Shown here piece after piece: positions 32,077-42,670 of a stretch of 64,000 bases of DNA. The DNA comes from Yponomeuta sedellus (lineage: Eukaryota > Arthropoda > Insecta > Lepidoptera > Yponomeutidae): the NCBI GenBank assembly GCA_934045075.1, contig OW203745.1:13240184-13304183 (forward strand). The letters are read 5' to 3'. Numbering within the stretch: position 1 is the stretch's first letter; each line of letters opens with the position of its first letter. The position numbers were made by a program, and so were the translations under genes. The notes beneath the pieces are model-generated. The model did no database searches. It saw only the letters and a program-made list of their open reading frames with translations, and was not told the origin of the DNA.

Positions 32077-32486
32077 TTTTATTTCCTTAAATTATATCAA
32101 GTTATTATATTTTTTTTTTTTATTTAGGTATTTAAAATCGTATTAGTTATCACAATTACTTAGTTTCCTTTAATTTTCTTAATTTCTAAGTCTTAAAAAG
32201 CGCTATGGTTTAGGTTAATCTATTTTTGGAAAAACACTACCAACACTTTCAGACACCTATAGCTATATAGTGGAATAGGATTGAGTAAGAGACTGGAGTA
32301 GTGAATTGATCTACTTACAGGCTGCCCATGTCCCTCCGTTGAGTCTTAAACGTTGTCCTTCCAGGCGCCGCACGTGGGAACACGTTGGATGAATTTTCTT
32401 GACTAATTTATTTGTTCGTAGATTTCCGTGAAAACGCGTGAAAACGTTAGCCGTCGTACACTTATGTTTAGTTTAGACGACCCGGA
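32077..32486 (-). other. Errantivirus 5' leader
   Basis: About 410 bases between primer site and gag start. They are untranslated and expected to hold the splice donor for env mRNA and packaging signals. A T-run at 32111-32121 is visible. I could not pinpoint the donor. Confidence 0.7.
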
Positions 32487-32505
32487 AATCCTACCGGCTG
32501 CGCCA
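32487..32505 (-). other. Primer-binding site for tRNA-Ser
   Basis: The plus strand here reads AATCCTACCGGCTGCGCCA. This is the 3' end of an insect serine tRNA including CCA, with one difference from the form I recall (CCGACTGCG). The last base overlaps the LTR edge, as is usual in errantiviruses. Confidence 0.88.
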
Positions 32506-32735
32506 GTCAAGTATTGTGCGGGCCGGAGGACGTTTTAAAAATACTAATTTTTATTAATTAAGACATGTATTCAGTACAAGCTCTCGTCTAAGACTACCTT
32601 ATTCTAATGACTTATAACTAGGCCTGGCCACCGCAGGTGGCTGGCGCGACAACATCCGCCTGCCGATTCAGCGTCTAGACCGCAGAGAAGATTCTGCTTG
32701 GTCCAGCTTTATTAGTAGAGTCGGCAGCCGTAACT
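32505..32735 (-). repeat. 5' LTR of the errantivirus (231 bp)
   Basis: Identical by eye to 25082-25312. It drives transcription on the minus strand. AATAAA lies at 32550-32555 and a TATAAG string lies in the middle of the LTR. Confidence 0.96.
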
Positions 32736-32860
32736 ACCTGCAGTTTTAAAGTTGCTAATATTTTTCCTGACATACATAATATTTTCATAGGTATACTGGC
32801 TGGCAACTGTCAGGATGTTTGTTTCTTTAAAGACTGACTGCTGATCTTTGACTGCTGATG
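32736..32860 (-). mobile_element. CR1-like LINE, right half
   Basis: On the minus strand it codes NILTVASQYTYENIMYVRKN, which is the part of CR1/Jockey ORF2 that precedes the segment at 24835-25081. A related fragment is at 62090-62165. It confirms that the errantivirus inserted inside this LINE. Confidence 0.82.
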
Positions 32861-33619
32861 ACTGCTACGCGATGTCCACGGAAAATTGTATTTTATGCAA
32901 TAAGTAAGTAAAGGACGGATTTAAAGTGAGGGTCCTCGATGAATCAGATCATGTGAAGGATTCGGAGTTATTCATGATGATTGGGTCACGAGCATACCGA
33001 GAGATTCAATCGTTACAATCCTTCATCTGCAACTGATTCTTAACTCTCGATATCAATCCATTTTATTCAAGTGTCGCATACTATACTAAATTCGCAATTG
33101 TTGCATATTTTACACTATAACTACAAGGAAAAAAAATAAGCAAAAATAAATAAGAAAAAAATGAGTCTATATGTTACTTAACATACACAAATTTGTTTAA
33201 TTTTAAGACATACAAATAATTAAAAAAAAACCTATTTAGAGGCTAAAAATATTCCACCCATGCCAATAATAAATCCAATAATATAATGATGGTTAATTTG
33301 TTGACTTAATAGCAAAGAAGATAAAACAGTTTTTATTATAACTCTAAAAAAAGCCATGTCAATAATGTCGACCAATCAAATATCGGGGAGTCATTTGCAG
33401 AAAGAGTTACGGTCCTTAATGAATAAAATAATTTAATGTGAATGCTGTCATTAGAACAAAATAATTATAAATACGTGCGGCGGTTGAAAAGTCCCTATTC
33501 AATTCCTGCTGTTATTTACAAAATGTTATAATATAATTCCTCGAGATATTTTTTTCTGCCTCGTTGGTCGCTAAATTTTATGAAACCCAATGTATTTTGT
33601 AAGTACCGCCCGTGATACT
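32861..33619. other. No gene; one SINE-B end fragment
   Basis: AT-rich. At 33222-33262 a SINE-B terminal fragment (AACCTATTTAGAGGCTAAAA) is present. Nothing else was recognised. Confidence 0.5.
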
Positions 33620-33757
33620 GGGCCAATTTCTGAATTGAGAATTTTGCTCAGTAAATAGTTGACTGTAGTGCTGTTTCTTCAAATTTCACTGAAAAGAGCG
33701 TGACAGAACGTCACTTAAGTATTTACTTAGCAAAATTCTCAGTTCAGAGACCGGCCC
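33620..33757. mobile_element. 138-bp MITE with ~37-bp inverted ends
   Basis: The ends GGGCCAATTTCTGAATTGAG and the complement of GTTCAGAGACCGGCCC pair over ~37 bases with few mismatches. Related pieces are at 1320-1385, 21210-21310, 21470 and 51750. No open frame and no clear target duplication. Confidence 0.8.
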
Positions 33758-34090
33758 ATAATCTCTTAACGATTCTAAAATAGTAACTCTGTCCATAATT
33801 CTACCATCCCTTTACAACTGAAACGATTTTGCAGCAGGCCCAGTCTATTCTGTCTTTGTTCACGGGTTGCCATGGCGACGCAAAAACCCGCAGCCGACCC
33901 TTAATTAATCAACAATCAAAACAGTAATCTATAACAAGAGTTCCGAACCAGCTCGGTGTAACAATGGCTTAATTTTCGAACCGCGTAAATCATTCTGCAA
34001 GAGTATTTGGTGGATGGGAGGCCGGGAGGCGGCGACCAGAACACAGAAATTAGCTTTTGTTTGTTAAAAGAAATTTGCCTTTTTATTCTT

Positions 34091-34248
34091 CTTCTTCTTC
34101 AGGCTTATTTTAGTCCTCTGCTGGGCCAAGGTTGTGCCATCATTGGGGGGTAATGCCCATAATCCCCACGCTGGGCATCCGGGTTGGGGATCGCAGTTTG
34201 GTGGAATTGTACTGCAGGGGACGCTGCTGCCTACCCCCCGTTTTGTGT
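34091..34248 (-). mobile_element. SINE-E copy with internal deletion
   Basis: AAGAAGAAG tail, the AGCAGAGGACTAAAATAAGCC end, then the TTGGTGGAATTGTACTGCAG body. About 20 bases are missing near the GGAGGGCTATG segment. Confidence 0.82.
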
Positions 34249-35397
34249 TTGTCTTTTTATTACCATTTTATAATACCATAACATAAACTAACGCCTGTAT
34301 CACAGTGGGGTAGACAGAAAACTGGGACTGCCACTTGACAAGAAAAAAAGGAAGTTTGCTTGATCAAGATTCCTTAGATGAAGATTTATTTACAACGAAA
34401 TATTGACAATAATAAATAAGTAATGAATAATAGAAAAAAAATACTATTGACCTTTACTTTTTACCTTTACTTTACACACACACACACACACACTCACTCA
34501 CACATACACATAAACACAACCACACCAAAATTTAATCCTCTCTTAGTACCAGTAATATTTATTAAATGTATAAATTATTGTACCATACCAAATTTTTTTT
34601 AGCTTAGTTTTTCTTCCAAATTCCATGCATTTGTTTATTTTTTTGTAAAATCCTCATGAAACTAATTTACTATTGTGATTCTAACCGTATAAAAAAGCTG
34701 GTAATTGGCTTATGTTAAGAGTAATTAATTGTCTACCTAAATTGTATTTGCGCTGTGAGCTTCTTGTGATTAAATAAAAAAAAATTAAAAAAATACATAA
34801 TCTCTATTTAAAAAAAGCTATTTCAACAGAGAGCTCTATTTATGGACTCATGCCTAATCTATAAGAAATGTATACAAGCCTAAACTCTCTCTTTATGAGG
34901 AAAGGCTTGTGCTCTGCTCTGGGACATATATAGGCTACATAAAAAAAAGTAAGCCATTATAGATTTGTGCCTTGCAGTGGAACGTATCTAGCATACATAA
35001 AAAAATGTAAGCCATTACAAATGATCAATAACATTTCTTCCTCGCAGCCGCCTCCCGGACTATCCAGACTAGAAAGCACTCCGCAGAGGCCGTGGAAGCC
35101 TAATGAAATTCCTAGCAGAGCGTAATTGGAGCCATTATATCTTGTTAAAACCTATTGTAGTGCCAACAATAAAATATGCTCCGATTGTTCATTATCTTAC
35201 CTTAGATTCCACTTCATAGGAAATCATAGGTGGGAGATTAGAACGCTTGCTTGATACCCGAGAGGCGTGGGTTCGAAGCCTGTTTAAGCGCAATATGAAA
35301 GTCGTTGCAGCGGCTGGATGAAGATTACCGAGGACAGAAAGAAGTAGGGTATCTTGGGCAGTTCTCTGTCTAATTTCTTTCAGCGACTTTCCATCTT
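34249..35397. other. No gene recognised
   Basis: Near 34290-34340 a piece of the LINE end seen at 14396 occurs (TAACGCCTGTATCAC). A (CA)n run is at 34474-34500. The rest is AT-rich and unassigned. Confidence 0.5.
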
Positions 35398-35520
35398 AAG
35401 GTTGTCTGGAACAAATTGCTTTTAGCAATAAGCCCGCCAATTGTATTATGTACATTTGAAATTATTTTGTATTTGTTGTTTTTGCCAGTGTTAAATATTC
35501 TTATCTTATCTTATCTTGGC
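35398..35520 (+). mobile_element. LINE 3' UTR with CTTAT tail
   Basis: AAGGTTGTCTGGAACAAATTGC, GCAATAAGCCCGCCAATTGT, then TTCTTATCTTATCTTATC. The same end is found at 61080-61208 (+), and inverted at 40990, 41268 and 57946. Confidence 0.75.
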
Positions 35521-36862
35521 CAGCTGCTGGTGGTAAGGTTAGATTAGAACTCCTTATTGTACACACCAGAAAATAAAATACATTAAAATGCTTACATATT
35601 AAAGTTTCGCCTCAAACAATTGACGGTCTTATCGCTGCAATTTCTTCCAGATAACCTTGGGATGGATAGAGTTGAAAGGTGAAGAGAAGTAGTAGTAAGT
35701 GTACCATCGACGGTTAAAAGGATATAGGGCATAAGCGACAAAAACCAAATTGTTCAGGAGCGCAATTTTAAGTTTAAAATTTGAGAAAAAAAATCATATC
35801 TTTTTTATTTATTGTCATAACGTAAAGATGGAAACAGCTCTAAGCTCGAAAAAAATACGAGCATTAATTGACATTTTATTTTATTTGATTCGACGACGCT
35901 CTATGTAGTTGAATGTCGCTTAACTCAATCGAACATATTTTTTATATAAGGTAATTCGGCATAAGTCATATCTTCATATAAAAAAACGAAGAGTATAGAA
36001 GACTAAGCTACATTTGATTTCCGTATACCAAGAGGTAATAGGGCATGAGTCACATGGCTGTTGAATAACTAAAATAGGTAAAGAGGGATATATGACGTTT
36101 CACACCATTGTGACAAAAGGTAATGGAGCACAAGAAACAGTGCTTAGTCAAAACATGGTGAGGATGTCAGACTTTAGTGACACCAAAAGTGGTTTGAAAA
36201 AAAGGTAACATGGTACTTCCACACGTCAAGATTTGTAGGCCAAGAGGAAAACAAGAACATCCAACATGTGAAACTATCTAGGCAATCGGTAACGCGGATT
36301 AAACGTCACGTCCTAAAAATAATAGATTCACAACCAACATGATTCTCCTATGAAATGAGACCTAAAGTAACTGCATACGTTAGATGATGTTAGTGTTATC
36401 ATAATCGTTTTTATGTACCAGATTAGTAACCTACATTAGATACTGTTTGGAGATAGTGATGATACTCGCGTCCGCAGGAATTGCCCTCTGAAACCCGGCT
36501 AATGCTAAAAGAGTATTAACGCCGAGTATCGGGCGGCAGTTATGATAACCCGACAACTGGCTTGCCAGAAGGCCCCACAGGCCTAGAGGACTAAATAACC
36601 TCTGAAAACGATGGAGCGAAAAGGATGGGGATACTACCGCTACTAATACTCCCAAGAAAACTATGAGCAGGATGAACAATAGTAAGGATTTGTCGGACCA
36701 TCCGGTTGACGCCCGGCGCCAGGATGGTTCCGGGTCACCTGGTGTGAAAAAATGCTATCGGCCGCAAGAAGGTGACACAGCAAGCCCCTTGCGGAAATTG
36801 GATTACTGCTGATCAAACTCCGTAACAAAAAGAGACAAATTCGGGACATTCACCACGCTCTC

Positions 36863-39800
36863 ACCATAGCCACTTGGAACGTTCGTGGTCTCTCCAAACC
36901 AGGAACAGCCGAAGTCGTGGAGAAGGAAATAAACAGGTATAATGTGGATATTCTTGCTGTAAGTGAAACGCATATAAAAGACTCGGGACACTACACTACT
37001 CCATCTGGAAAATTGTCCATAGTGTCCGGATACGTCGACGCACAAAGACAAGGTAATGGGATACGATTCCATCAATGACAGGATATTGAAAATCAGATTA
37101 GCACGGCCATACCCACACATACATCCATCCATACATCCATACATAACCTACTCGCCATCTATGCACCGACATCTTCATCCAGTGAAGAGGAAATCTAAAC
37201 AAAGCAGTCCAAGATGTTCCTAAGAAAGAGCCATTATTAATACTTAGCGATTTTAATTCTAAAATGATTATCATCTCAGAAAGATTGTCTGCAGGTTTGG
37301 ACTGGGACTCAGAAACAACCGTGGCAACATGCTTTTGGACTTTTGCATGGAGAACGACCTTTCGGTCATGAACACCTAGTTTCAATAACACCCAAGACGA
37401 CTCTACACGTGGACGTCACCTAATGGTCTTCACAGGAACCAAATTGACTTCGTTCTAGTAAACCAAAGATGGAGCTTATCTATATCAGCAGCAAAGACGA
37501 GGGCAGGTGCAGACTGCGGCGGTAAACTTAGCTTCTGACTGCTAAGTTCGTTTAAAATCCGTCTGAAGAAGTTAGTCAAAAATAGGTAGCCTGAACAAAC
37601 AACAAATGGCTAAGCAGAGGAAATCCTTAAAGGAACAGGACTTAAAATCAGCCGAAGAACGAAGCCACTATGCGGAGCTACATAGCGTTGTCCAAAAACT
37701 TTGCGGGAAAGATCGAGAGGCCTATATCGACAGTATATGCTCCGATATAGAAAAATGTTTGGAAAGGGCGCACTCCCGAGATATGTTACAAAAGGTAAAC
37801 CTGCTCGCAAAGGAATTTAAACCAAAGCACTGGACCATTGAAAATGAAAAGGGGACGCCCTTATTGGATATAGATGAGGTACTCGAAAGATGGAAGAGCT
37901 ACTGTCGGAAGCTATACGGCAAAATTAGCGATGAAAGAACTATGGAAATGCATTATTCTGAAAAGGAACCAGACATCCTCTTCGAGGAAGTAGAGGCAGC
38001 ACTTCTCAAACTGAAATACAAGGCATGTGGCAGCGATTGCCTAACCGCGCAAATCTAGGAAGATCTAATCTAAGAAATATAGGAAGTGAAGGCATAGCAA
38101 TCGTACATACCGTGTGTCAAAAAGTCTGGAGAACGGGTCAATGGCCAGCAAATTGGACCGAATCAATCGTGCCTATACACAAGACAGGGTAAAGGTAGGT
38201 AACGGGTAGAGACCCGTAAATGTGAGATTACAGAACCATCTCTATGATCTCTCACGCGTAAAAATCCTCTTACACGTCCTAAACCACCAGCTTGCACCCT
38301 ACATCAATAGCCAAATACCGAAGGAACAGGCTGGATTTGTAAAATGAAGAGGAACGGGGGAACAAATGTTGAACATTCGACAGCTGATCGAAAAATGCAG
38401 GGAACATAACATCACTACAGCCTTGTGTTTCATCGATTATGCAAAAGCCTTTGACTGTATCAGCTGGAAAGCCATGTTCAGGGTTATGAAGGAGATGGGT
38501 ATACCGGACTACCTTACCTTTCTTGTGCAGCAACTGTACTCCAACGGTCAATCTTAAGTACGAATTGAGAACAGTCTTTCGCACTGCTTTAAAGCAGAAC
38601 GAGGAGTGCGCCAGGGATGCATACTATCTCCCCAACTGTTCAACCTGATCGGGGAACATATAATGAGAAGGGTTTTGGATAATTTAGAGGGGGGCATTCG
38701 GATAGGTGGGCATCTTCTAAACAACCTTCGCTTTGCCGATGACACCACCGTCATAGGCGCCTCGGAAACAGAGCTGGCTGAGCTTCTAGCGAGAGTGGAT
38801 AGTATAAGTAAAGAATACGGACTTCATATCAACAGAAGTAAGACCAAGTTGATGTTTATTGATAGATCGGGCACCTTGCAACGAACCAACGAGCTGCGAG
38901 ACCTTGATGTTGTACACAAATTTGTATAATTAAAACTGTTTTTATACGGATTTATGCTCGTTTATTACATTTTTACAATTTTCCAACGTTTCGGCACTTT
39001 TTCAGGTGCCGTGGTCCCGGATGACTGAGGTGACAGGTGTCTTTTAGAAATCATTAACGGTTAGTTTACTACCCTCGGCAAAAATTACAAAAGTTAATTA
39101 TGAAGTTACGTTCCAAAATAGACAAACCAATTATTTTTTATATAAAGTCAACAATATTGATTATTAGTAATTGAAGTTAAAATTAAATTTATAAATTAAT
39201 TACTTTATATGAACTTAAAGATACCGATTATTAATTGAAATTAAATTGATTTTTTAATAATTATAAATTATAAATTTATAATTATATAAATTTGTATACT
39301 TAGGCTCGCAAATAAGCAATGACGGAGACTGCGAACAAGAATTTGTCAGAAGATCCCAGATGGCTAAGTCAGCAGTGAAAAGACTTGAGAAGATATGGAA
39401 AAACAGAAGCATCAACCGCAAGACAAAGATAAAACTAATGCGGACCCTTATGTTCTCAATATTTCTGTATGCCTCGGAAACCTGGACATTAAAAGCCCGT
39501 ATTCTGAAAAGAATAGATGCGTTTGAAATGTGGTGCTGGCGGAGAATACTCTTTCTTGGACCGAACGCCGCATAAACGTATTTATTCTAGAAGAGCTTCA
39601 AATAAAGACGAGGCTCTCCACAATCTGCACCCAATGCATCCTGAAGTTTTTCGGACATACCGTCCGACGCGGGCCAAATAACCTGGAGTATGTTATCATC
39701 ACCAGTCGAGCGAACGGGAAATGAAGCAGAGGACGACCACCAACGCGTTGGTCAGATATAATAACTAAAGCTTCGGTAAGGACCCTACAAGCAGCCATAC

Positions 39801-39870
39801 ATCTGGCGCGTAATATAATCCAATGGAGAGAGCTGGTGGCAGAATCTACCCTTAGTCACGTCCTTCAGCC
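36863..39870 (+). pseudogene. Decayed RTE-like LINE (endonuclease-reverse transcriptase)
   Basis: An endonuclease start is coded from ~36863 (TWNVRGLSKPG, ILAVSETHIKDSGHY). A linker with RWKSYCRKLYGK lies near 37900, and the reverse transcriptase has FIDYAKAFD near 38430, RQGCILSPQLFNL near 38610 and catalytic FADD at 38732-38743. The C-terminus shows ETWTLK, FEMWCWRRIL and, near 39720, RGRPPTRW. The reading frame is broken by several stops and shifts (for example a stop near 38555) and by the insertion at 38929-39287, so it cannot make a full enzyme. It ends at a GAAGAAGAAG tail. GC-richer sequence at 36455-36860 may be its 5' UTR. RTE is the best family fit, not proven. Confidence 0.82.
38929..39287 (-). 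mobile_element. 359-bp insertion within the LINE
   Basis: It is flanked by AAATTTGTATA at 38918-38928 and 39288-39298. Removing it restores the LINE frame across HKFVYLGSQISND, so the edges are certain. It belongs to the CGAAACGTCGG family (compare 17455-17886, 58185-58286), but only one end matches the inverted-repeat form. The other end is an AT-rich stretch. Confidence 0.88.
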
Positions 39871-39904
39871 ATGAGGAAACGACGAAGAAGAAGAAGGAGA
39901 TAGT

Positions 39905-40120
39905 GAGATAAAGAGAGTGGAACATTCGGTAGGGGACGCCATAGGCTCACATAAGTAGACCAAATTGGGGACGTGTTGGCAAAGGGCCGGATAAAAAGTA
40001 CCCACAACTGGAGAGCGTGCATGCAACGACTTATGAATGTAGATGAAGCGAAAGAGGTGTGCAAAGATCGTGGCAAGCCTTAGTCTCTGTCTACCTCTCT
40101 GGGACACAGGCGTGAAAATA
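39905..40120 (+). mobile_element. LINE 3' end fragment
   Basis: The plus frame codes MQRLMNVDEAKEVCKDRGK, the same C-terminal string as the copy at 14396-14590 on the other strand. It begins directly after the RTE-like LINE tail. Confidence 0.65.
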
Positions 40121-40265
40121 CCGACTGATTTTGGGATAAACGACTCGCTAAATAGGTACTTGAGAACAACAGAGACCTGATTATGTGATATAAATTGGCA
40201 TACGCACCAATTCATAAAATATCCTTGTAAAGTAATACGGCGTAAGTAACAGAGTTGTATTATGT

Positions 40266-40480
40266 TGTAAATGGTAGTAGGGTATAACCGACAGTTAAAT
40301 AGTAAATAGGTTTTAGTAATTGCCTATAAGCGACAACTGTATGGCAAACTTGTGAATGGTAATAGGGTATAACCGACAATTCAATATTAATTAGGTTTAA
40401 GTAGTTGCCTATAAGCGACAGCTGTATTGTAAACTTGTAAATGGTAGTAAGGTATAACCAACGCTTAATGTTTTTGACGA
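40266..40480. repeat. 85-bp tandem repeat, about 2.5 units
   Basis: TGTAAATGGTAGTAGGGTAT-type starts at 40266, 40351 and 40436. Each unit holds two variants of the element's terminal motif (GGGTATAACCGACA and GCCTATAAGCGACA). It is part of the right subterminal region of the 5.1-kb element. Confidence 0.9.
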
Positions 40481-40989
40481 CAAAGGTAAAGAGACATTAG
40501 TTCCAACTTTAAAAATAGTTGCTTCTGGTAAAGAACCGTAAGCGCCCAGAAGCTCCACACCAGTAGGAAGTAAAAAGACATTACCGACTAGAGGCCAAAG
40601 TTGATGCCATTTTTACAGGGATACAAGTACCGTTAAGGAAAAAACGACCTAAAAATAGGTCGGTAACACCAAAACGACATCTAAAAACCCAGTTTTTTGC
40701 TTGGAGACAAGCGACTATAAAATCATTGTAGAGCCCTGGGAGTAAGCGCATTCGACGCAGATTTTTTTTTCAAGTGAGATGGCATTCAAAAGTCAGTTTG
40801 GACCAAAATGTCGCTTATGCCCTATATCCTTTTAACCGTCGACATGAAATATATTAGACGAATATGTACGTAAACTAACGACAGGAAAATTATTTAAGAG
40901 AGGAGAACATATTGCTAATCTGTCAGCGGGAGAAGAGAGTTTTAGGTTATGCCAAATTGTTTACTTTATGTTTCTCAACTAGTTTCCGT

Positions 40990-41372
40990 CTGTAGATAGA
41001 TAGAGAACACTTTATTGTACATAAAAATGGAAATTACACAGATATTTCTTAACCTAAGAGTACAGACGGCGGCCTTATCACTAAACGTGATCTCTTCCAG
41101 ACAACCTTCGGATGAACTGGACTAATACATTAGAGAAGGAAGTAGATGTACAAAAAAAAAACATAGAAAACCGTCTGTACCTATTCTTTTATAGCAAATA
41201 GAACTCGACGTGGAGGTCTCACAACCGGCTCAGCTGCAGAATGAAGATAAGACAAGATAAGAATATTCTCATCAGGAAAAAACAAACTTTAAATAATTAC
41301 AATGATACAGTACAATTATTATATAAGTACTGTATGTACAATTGGCGGCCTTATTAATTTAGAGCGATGTCT
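40990..41372 (-). mobile_element. Two LINE 3' UTR fragments
   Basis: At 40990-41115 (ATAGAGAACACTTTATTGTAC, GCGGCCTTATCACTAAACG) and 41268-41372 (AAGAATATTCTCATC, ACAATTGGCGGCCTTATTAA). Both are on the minus strand and of the same family as 35398 and 61080. Confidence 0.65.
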
Positions 41373-41599
41373 GAATGTGCTGTTCTAAAGGCTCCTCAAA
41401 TCTACCTAACACCCTGAAACAGTTCAATGATTCTAACATTTGGTATTCGCCGCAATCTTGTAAGATGTTGACGAATTGTTCAAATGTAACCGATGTTAGC
41501 TGAACAAACTACACTACTGCTTCCGCCATCCGCGATTCCGATCATTTGTAGGGAATGGAAGAGGAGGAAGCGCTCGTGGCCTAGTAGAACCTAGTGAAA

Positions 41600-41972
41600 C
41601 CCATGATTCCATGGGAATCAATCACTCGAATTCAGCAACACCAGGCGCGATCAGATTCAGGACGGGTGACCGTCCCTTTACTACCGCTGGTGGCATTTTT
41701 CCGAGTGCTTCCGTGCTTCGCAAGGCACGTAAAGGCGTTGGTGCCGGCTGTCATGTAATGTTACGATTCATCTATCATCAAGCCGCCCATAAGGCCTCTG
41801 ACATGGCGTTCGTTAAGCCATGTCAAGGGCCTTATGGGCCGCTTGATAAGTTCTGACAGTAAGGCCCGCCACTGTCTTATAAACCTCCACGAACCCGGAC
41901 ATGGCCGCGTGGTGGAGTATGTCCTAATCTTCCTGCAATGCAGGAACCCGTGCCCCAGCAGTGTGGACATAC
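41600..41972 (+). mobile_element. SINE-D copy with an internal duplication
   Basis: The 5S-like head (CACCAGGCGCGATCAG, GGACGGGTGACCG) is followed by the core. The segment GCGGCTTGAT/AAGGCCTCTGACATGG then appears first inverted (41775-41808) and then direct (41817-41850), so part of the body is locally inverted. It ends GTGTGGACATACAGGG. Confidence 0.82.
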
Positions 41973-42271
41973 AGGGTTGCAATCGCAATATTTATCTATT
42001 ATTTATACATCACACTACCCTACAGGCTTGCCTAATTCGAAGGTGCAAGAAAATTAAATTATAATTAGGTTCTTAATCCAGATTGCATAAGTGTATAAGT
42101 GAGTGAAGGAGCCAGATTGGTTTGATACCTCTGGGAGGTACCATAATTAGGCTACTTAATTGTTACTTTCAAAAAAACTGATAAGTGAACTACAATTAAT
42201 CAATCAGCCCGTATTGATTGACTGAAGTTTGTCAAGCCTAACATAACAATAATGTTGAAGTATGAACAATG

Positions 42272-42412
42272 TCTTCTTCTTTTTCTTCTTCAGGCTATAT
42301 TAGTCCACTGCTGGACATAGCTCTCCGCTAATGAGCGCAAGGTTGTGCCATCATTAGGGGGTAGTGCCCATAATCCCCACGCTGGGCCCGTGGGTTGGGT
42401 TGACATTTGACA
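42272..42412 (-). mobile_element. SINE-E 3' part
   Basis: An AAGAAGAAA tail on the minus strand, the AGCAGTGGACTAATATAGCC end and the CCCCACGCTGGGC region. It breaks off at a perfect small hairpin (42409-42446). Confidence 0.82.
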
Positions 42413-42446
42413 TTGTTCCCAACCCGCATGGGTTGGGAACAATGTC
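42409..42446. repeat. Perfect 17-bp hairpin with 4-base loop
   Basis: GACATTGTTCCCAACCC at 42409-42425 and its exact complement at 42430-42446, loop GCAT. It lies at the broken end of a SINE-E copy. Confidence 0.93.
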
Positions 42447-42529
42447 TAAGTATTGCCAATACTCCCATATTTTAAGTATTACTATACCCACCCGGTCATT
42501 GCCCAAAAACCAAAGGTTGACTAGCAGAA

Positions 42530-42670
42530 AATCATCACAATCAGCCGGTGTCAGTCCACTGCAGGACATAGGCCTCTTCTAAGACACGCAACTGAGCCCG
42601 ATCTTCGGCTCTCCTCTTCCAGTCACTCCACACCGCTTTGCAAATGTCGTCGCTCCACCTGGGGGGCGAG
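42530..42670 (-). mobile_element. RTE-like LINE 3' end with coding remnant
   Basis: The minus strand codes RWSDDICKAVWSDWKRRAED, then LEEAYVLQWTDTG and a TGATGAT-type tail. This is the typical RTE polyprotein end. The copy is short. Confidence 0.8.

Larger units (their letters stand above)
25082..32735 (-). mobile_element. Complete errantivirus (Ty3/gypsy group with env), 7,654 bp
   Basis: The element reads on the minus strand as 5' LTR (32505-32735), tRNA-Ser primer site, leader, gag, pol, env, polypurine tract and 3' LTR (25082-25312). The LTRs are 231 bp each and identical by eye. ACCT stands at both outer edges (25078-25081 and 32736-32739) as a 4-bp target duplication. Protein order, LTR ends AGT...ACT and the F-like envelope place it with insect errantiviruses such as gypsy, 17.6 and TED. 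All three long frames are open, with no stops or shifts beyond the expected -1 shift between gag and pol. The identical LTRs indicate a very recent insertion. It sits inside a CR1-like LINE in the same orientation. Confidence 0.96.
35707..40842. mobile_element. 5.1-kb inverted-repeat element with a LINE inside
   Basis: A perfect 34-bp inverted repeat stands at 35707-35740 and 40809-40842 (its inner part reads GGATATAGGGCATAAGCGAC). TCGA lies at both outer edges and could be a 4-bp target duplication, though it is palindromic and therefore ambiguous. Variants of the end motif (GTAATAGGGCATGAGTCAC, GGGTATAACCGACA, TGCCTATAAGCGACA) recur within ~600 bases of each end, in either orientation. No transposase was recognised. 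The interior holds an RTE-like LINE (36863-39870) that probably inserted later. The class is unknown. Confidence 0.75.

Noticed and set aside
35707..40842. A Polinton/Maverick or Helitron
   Set aside because: No polymerase B, integrase, capsid or Rep/helicase coding was recognised, and Helitrons lack inverted ends.
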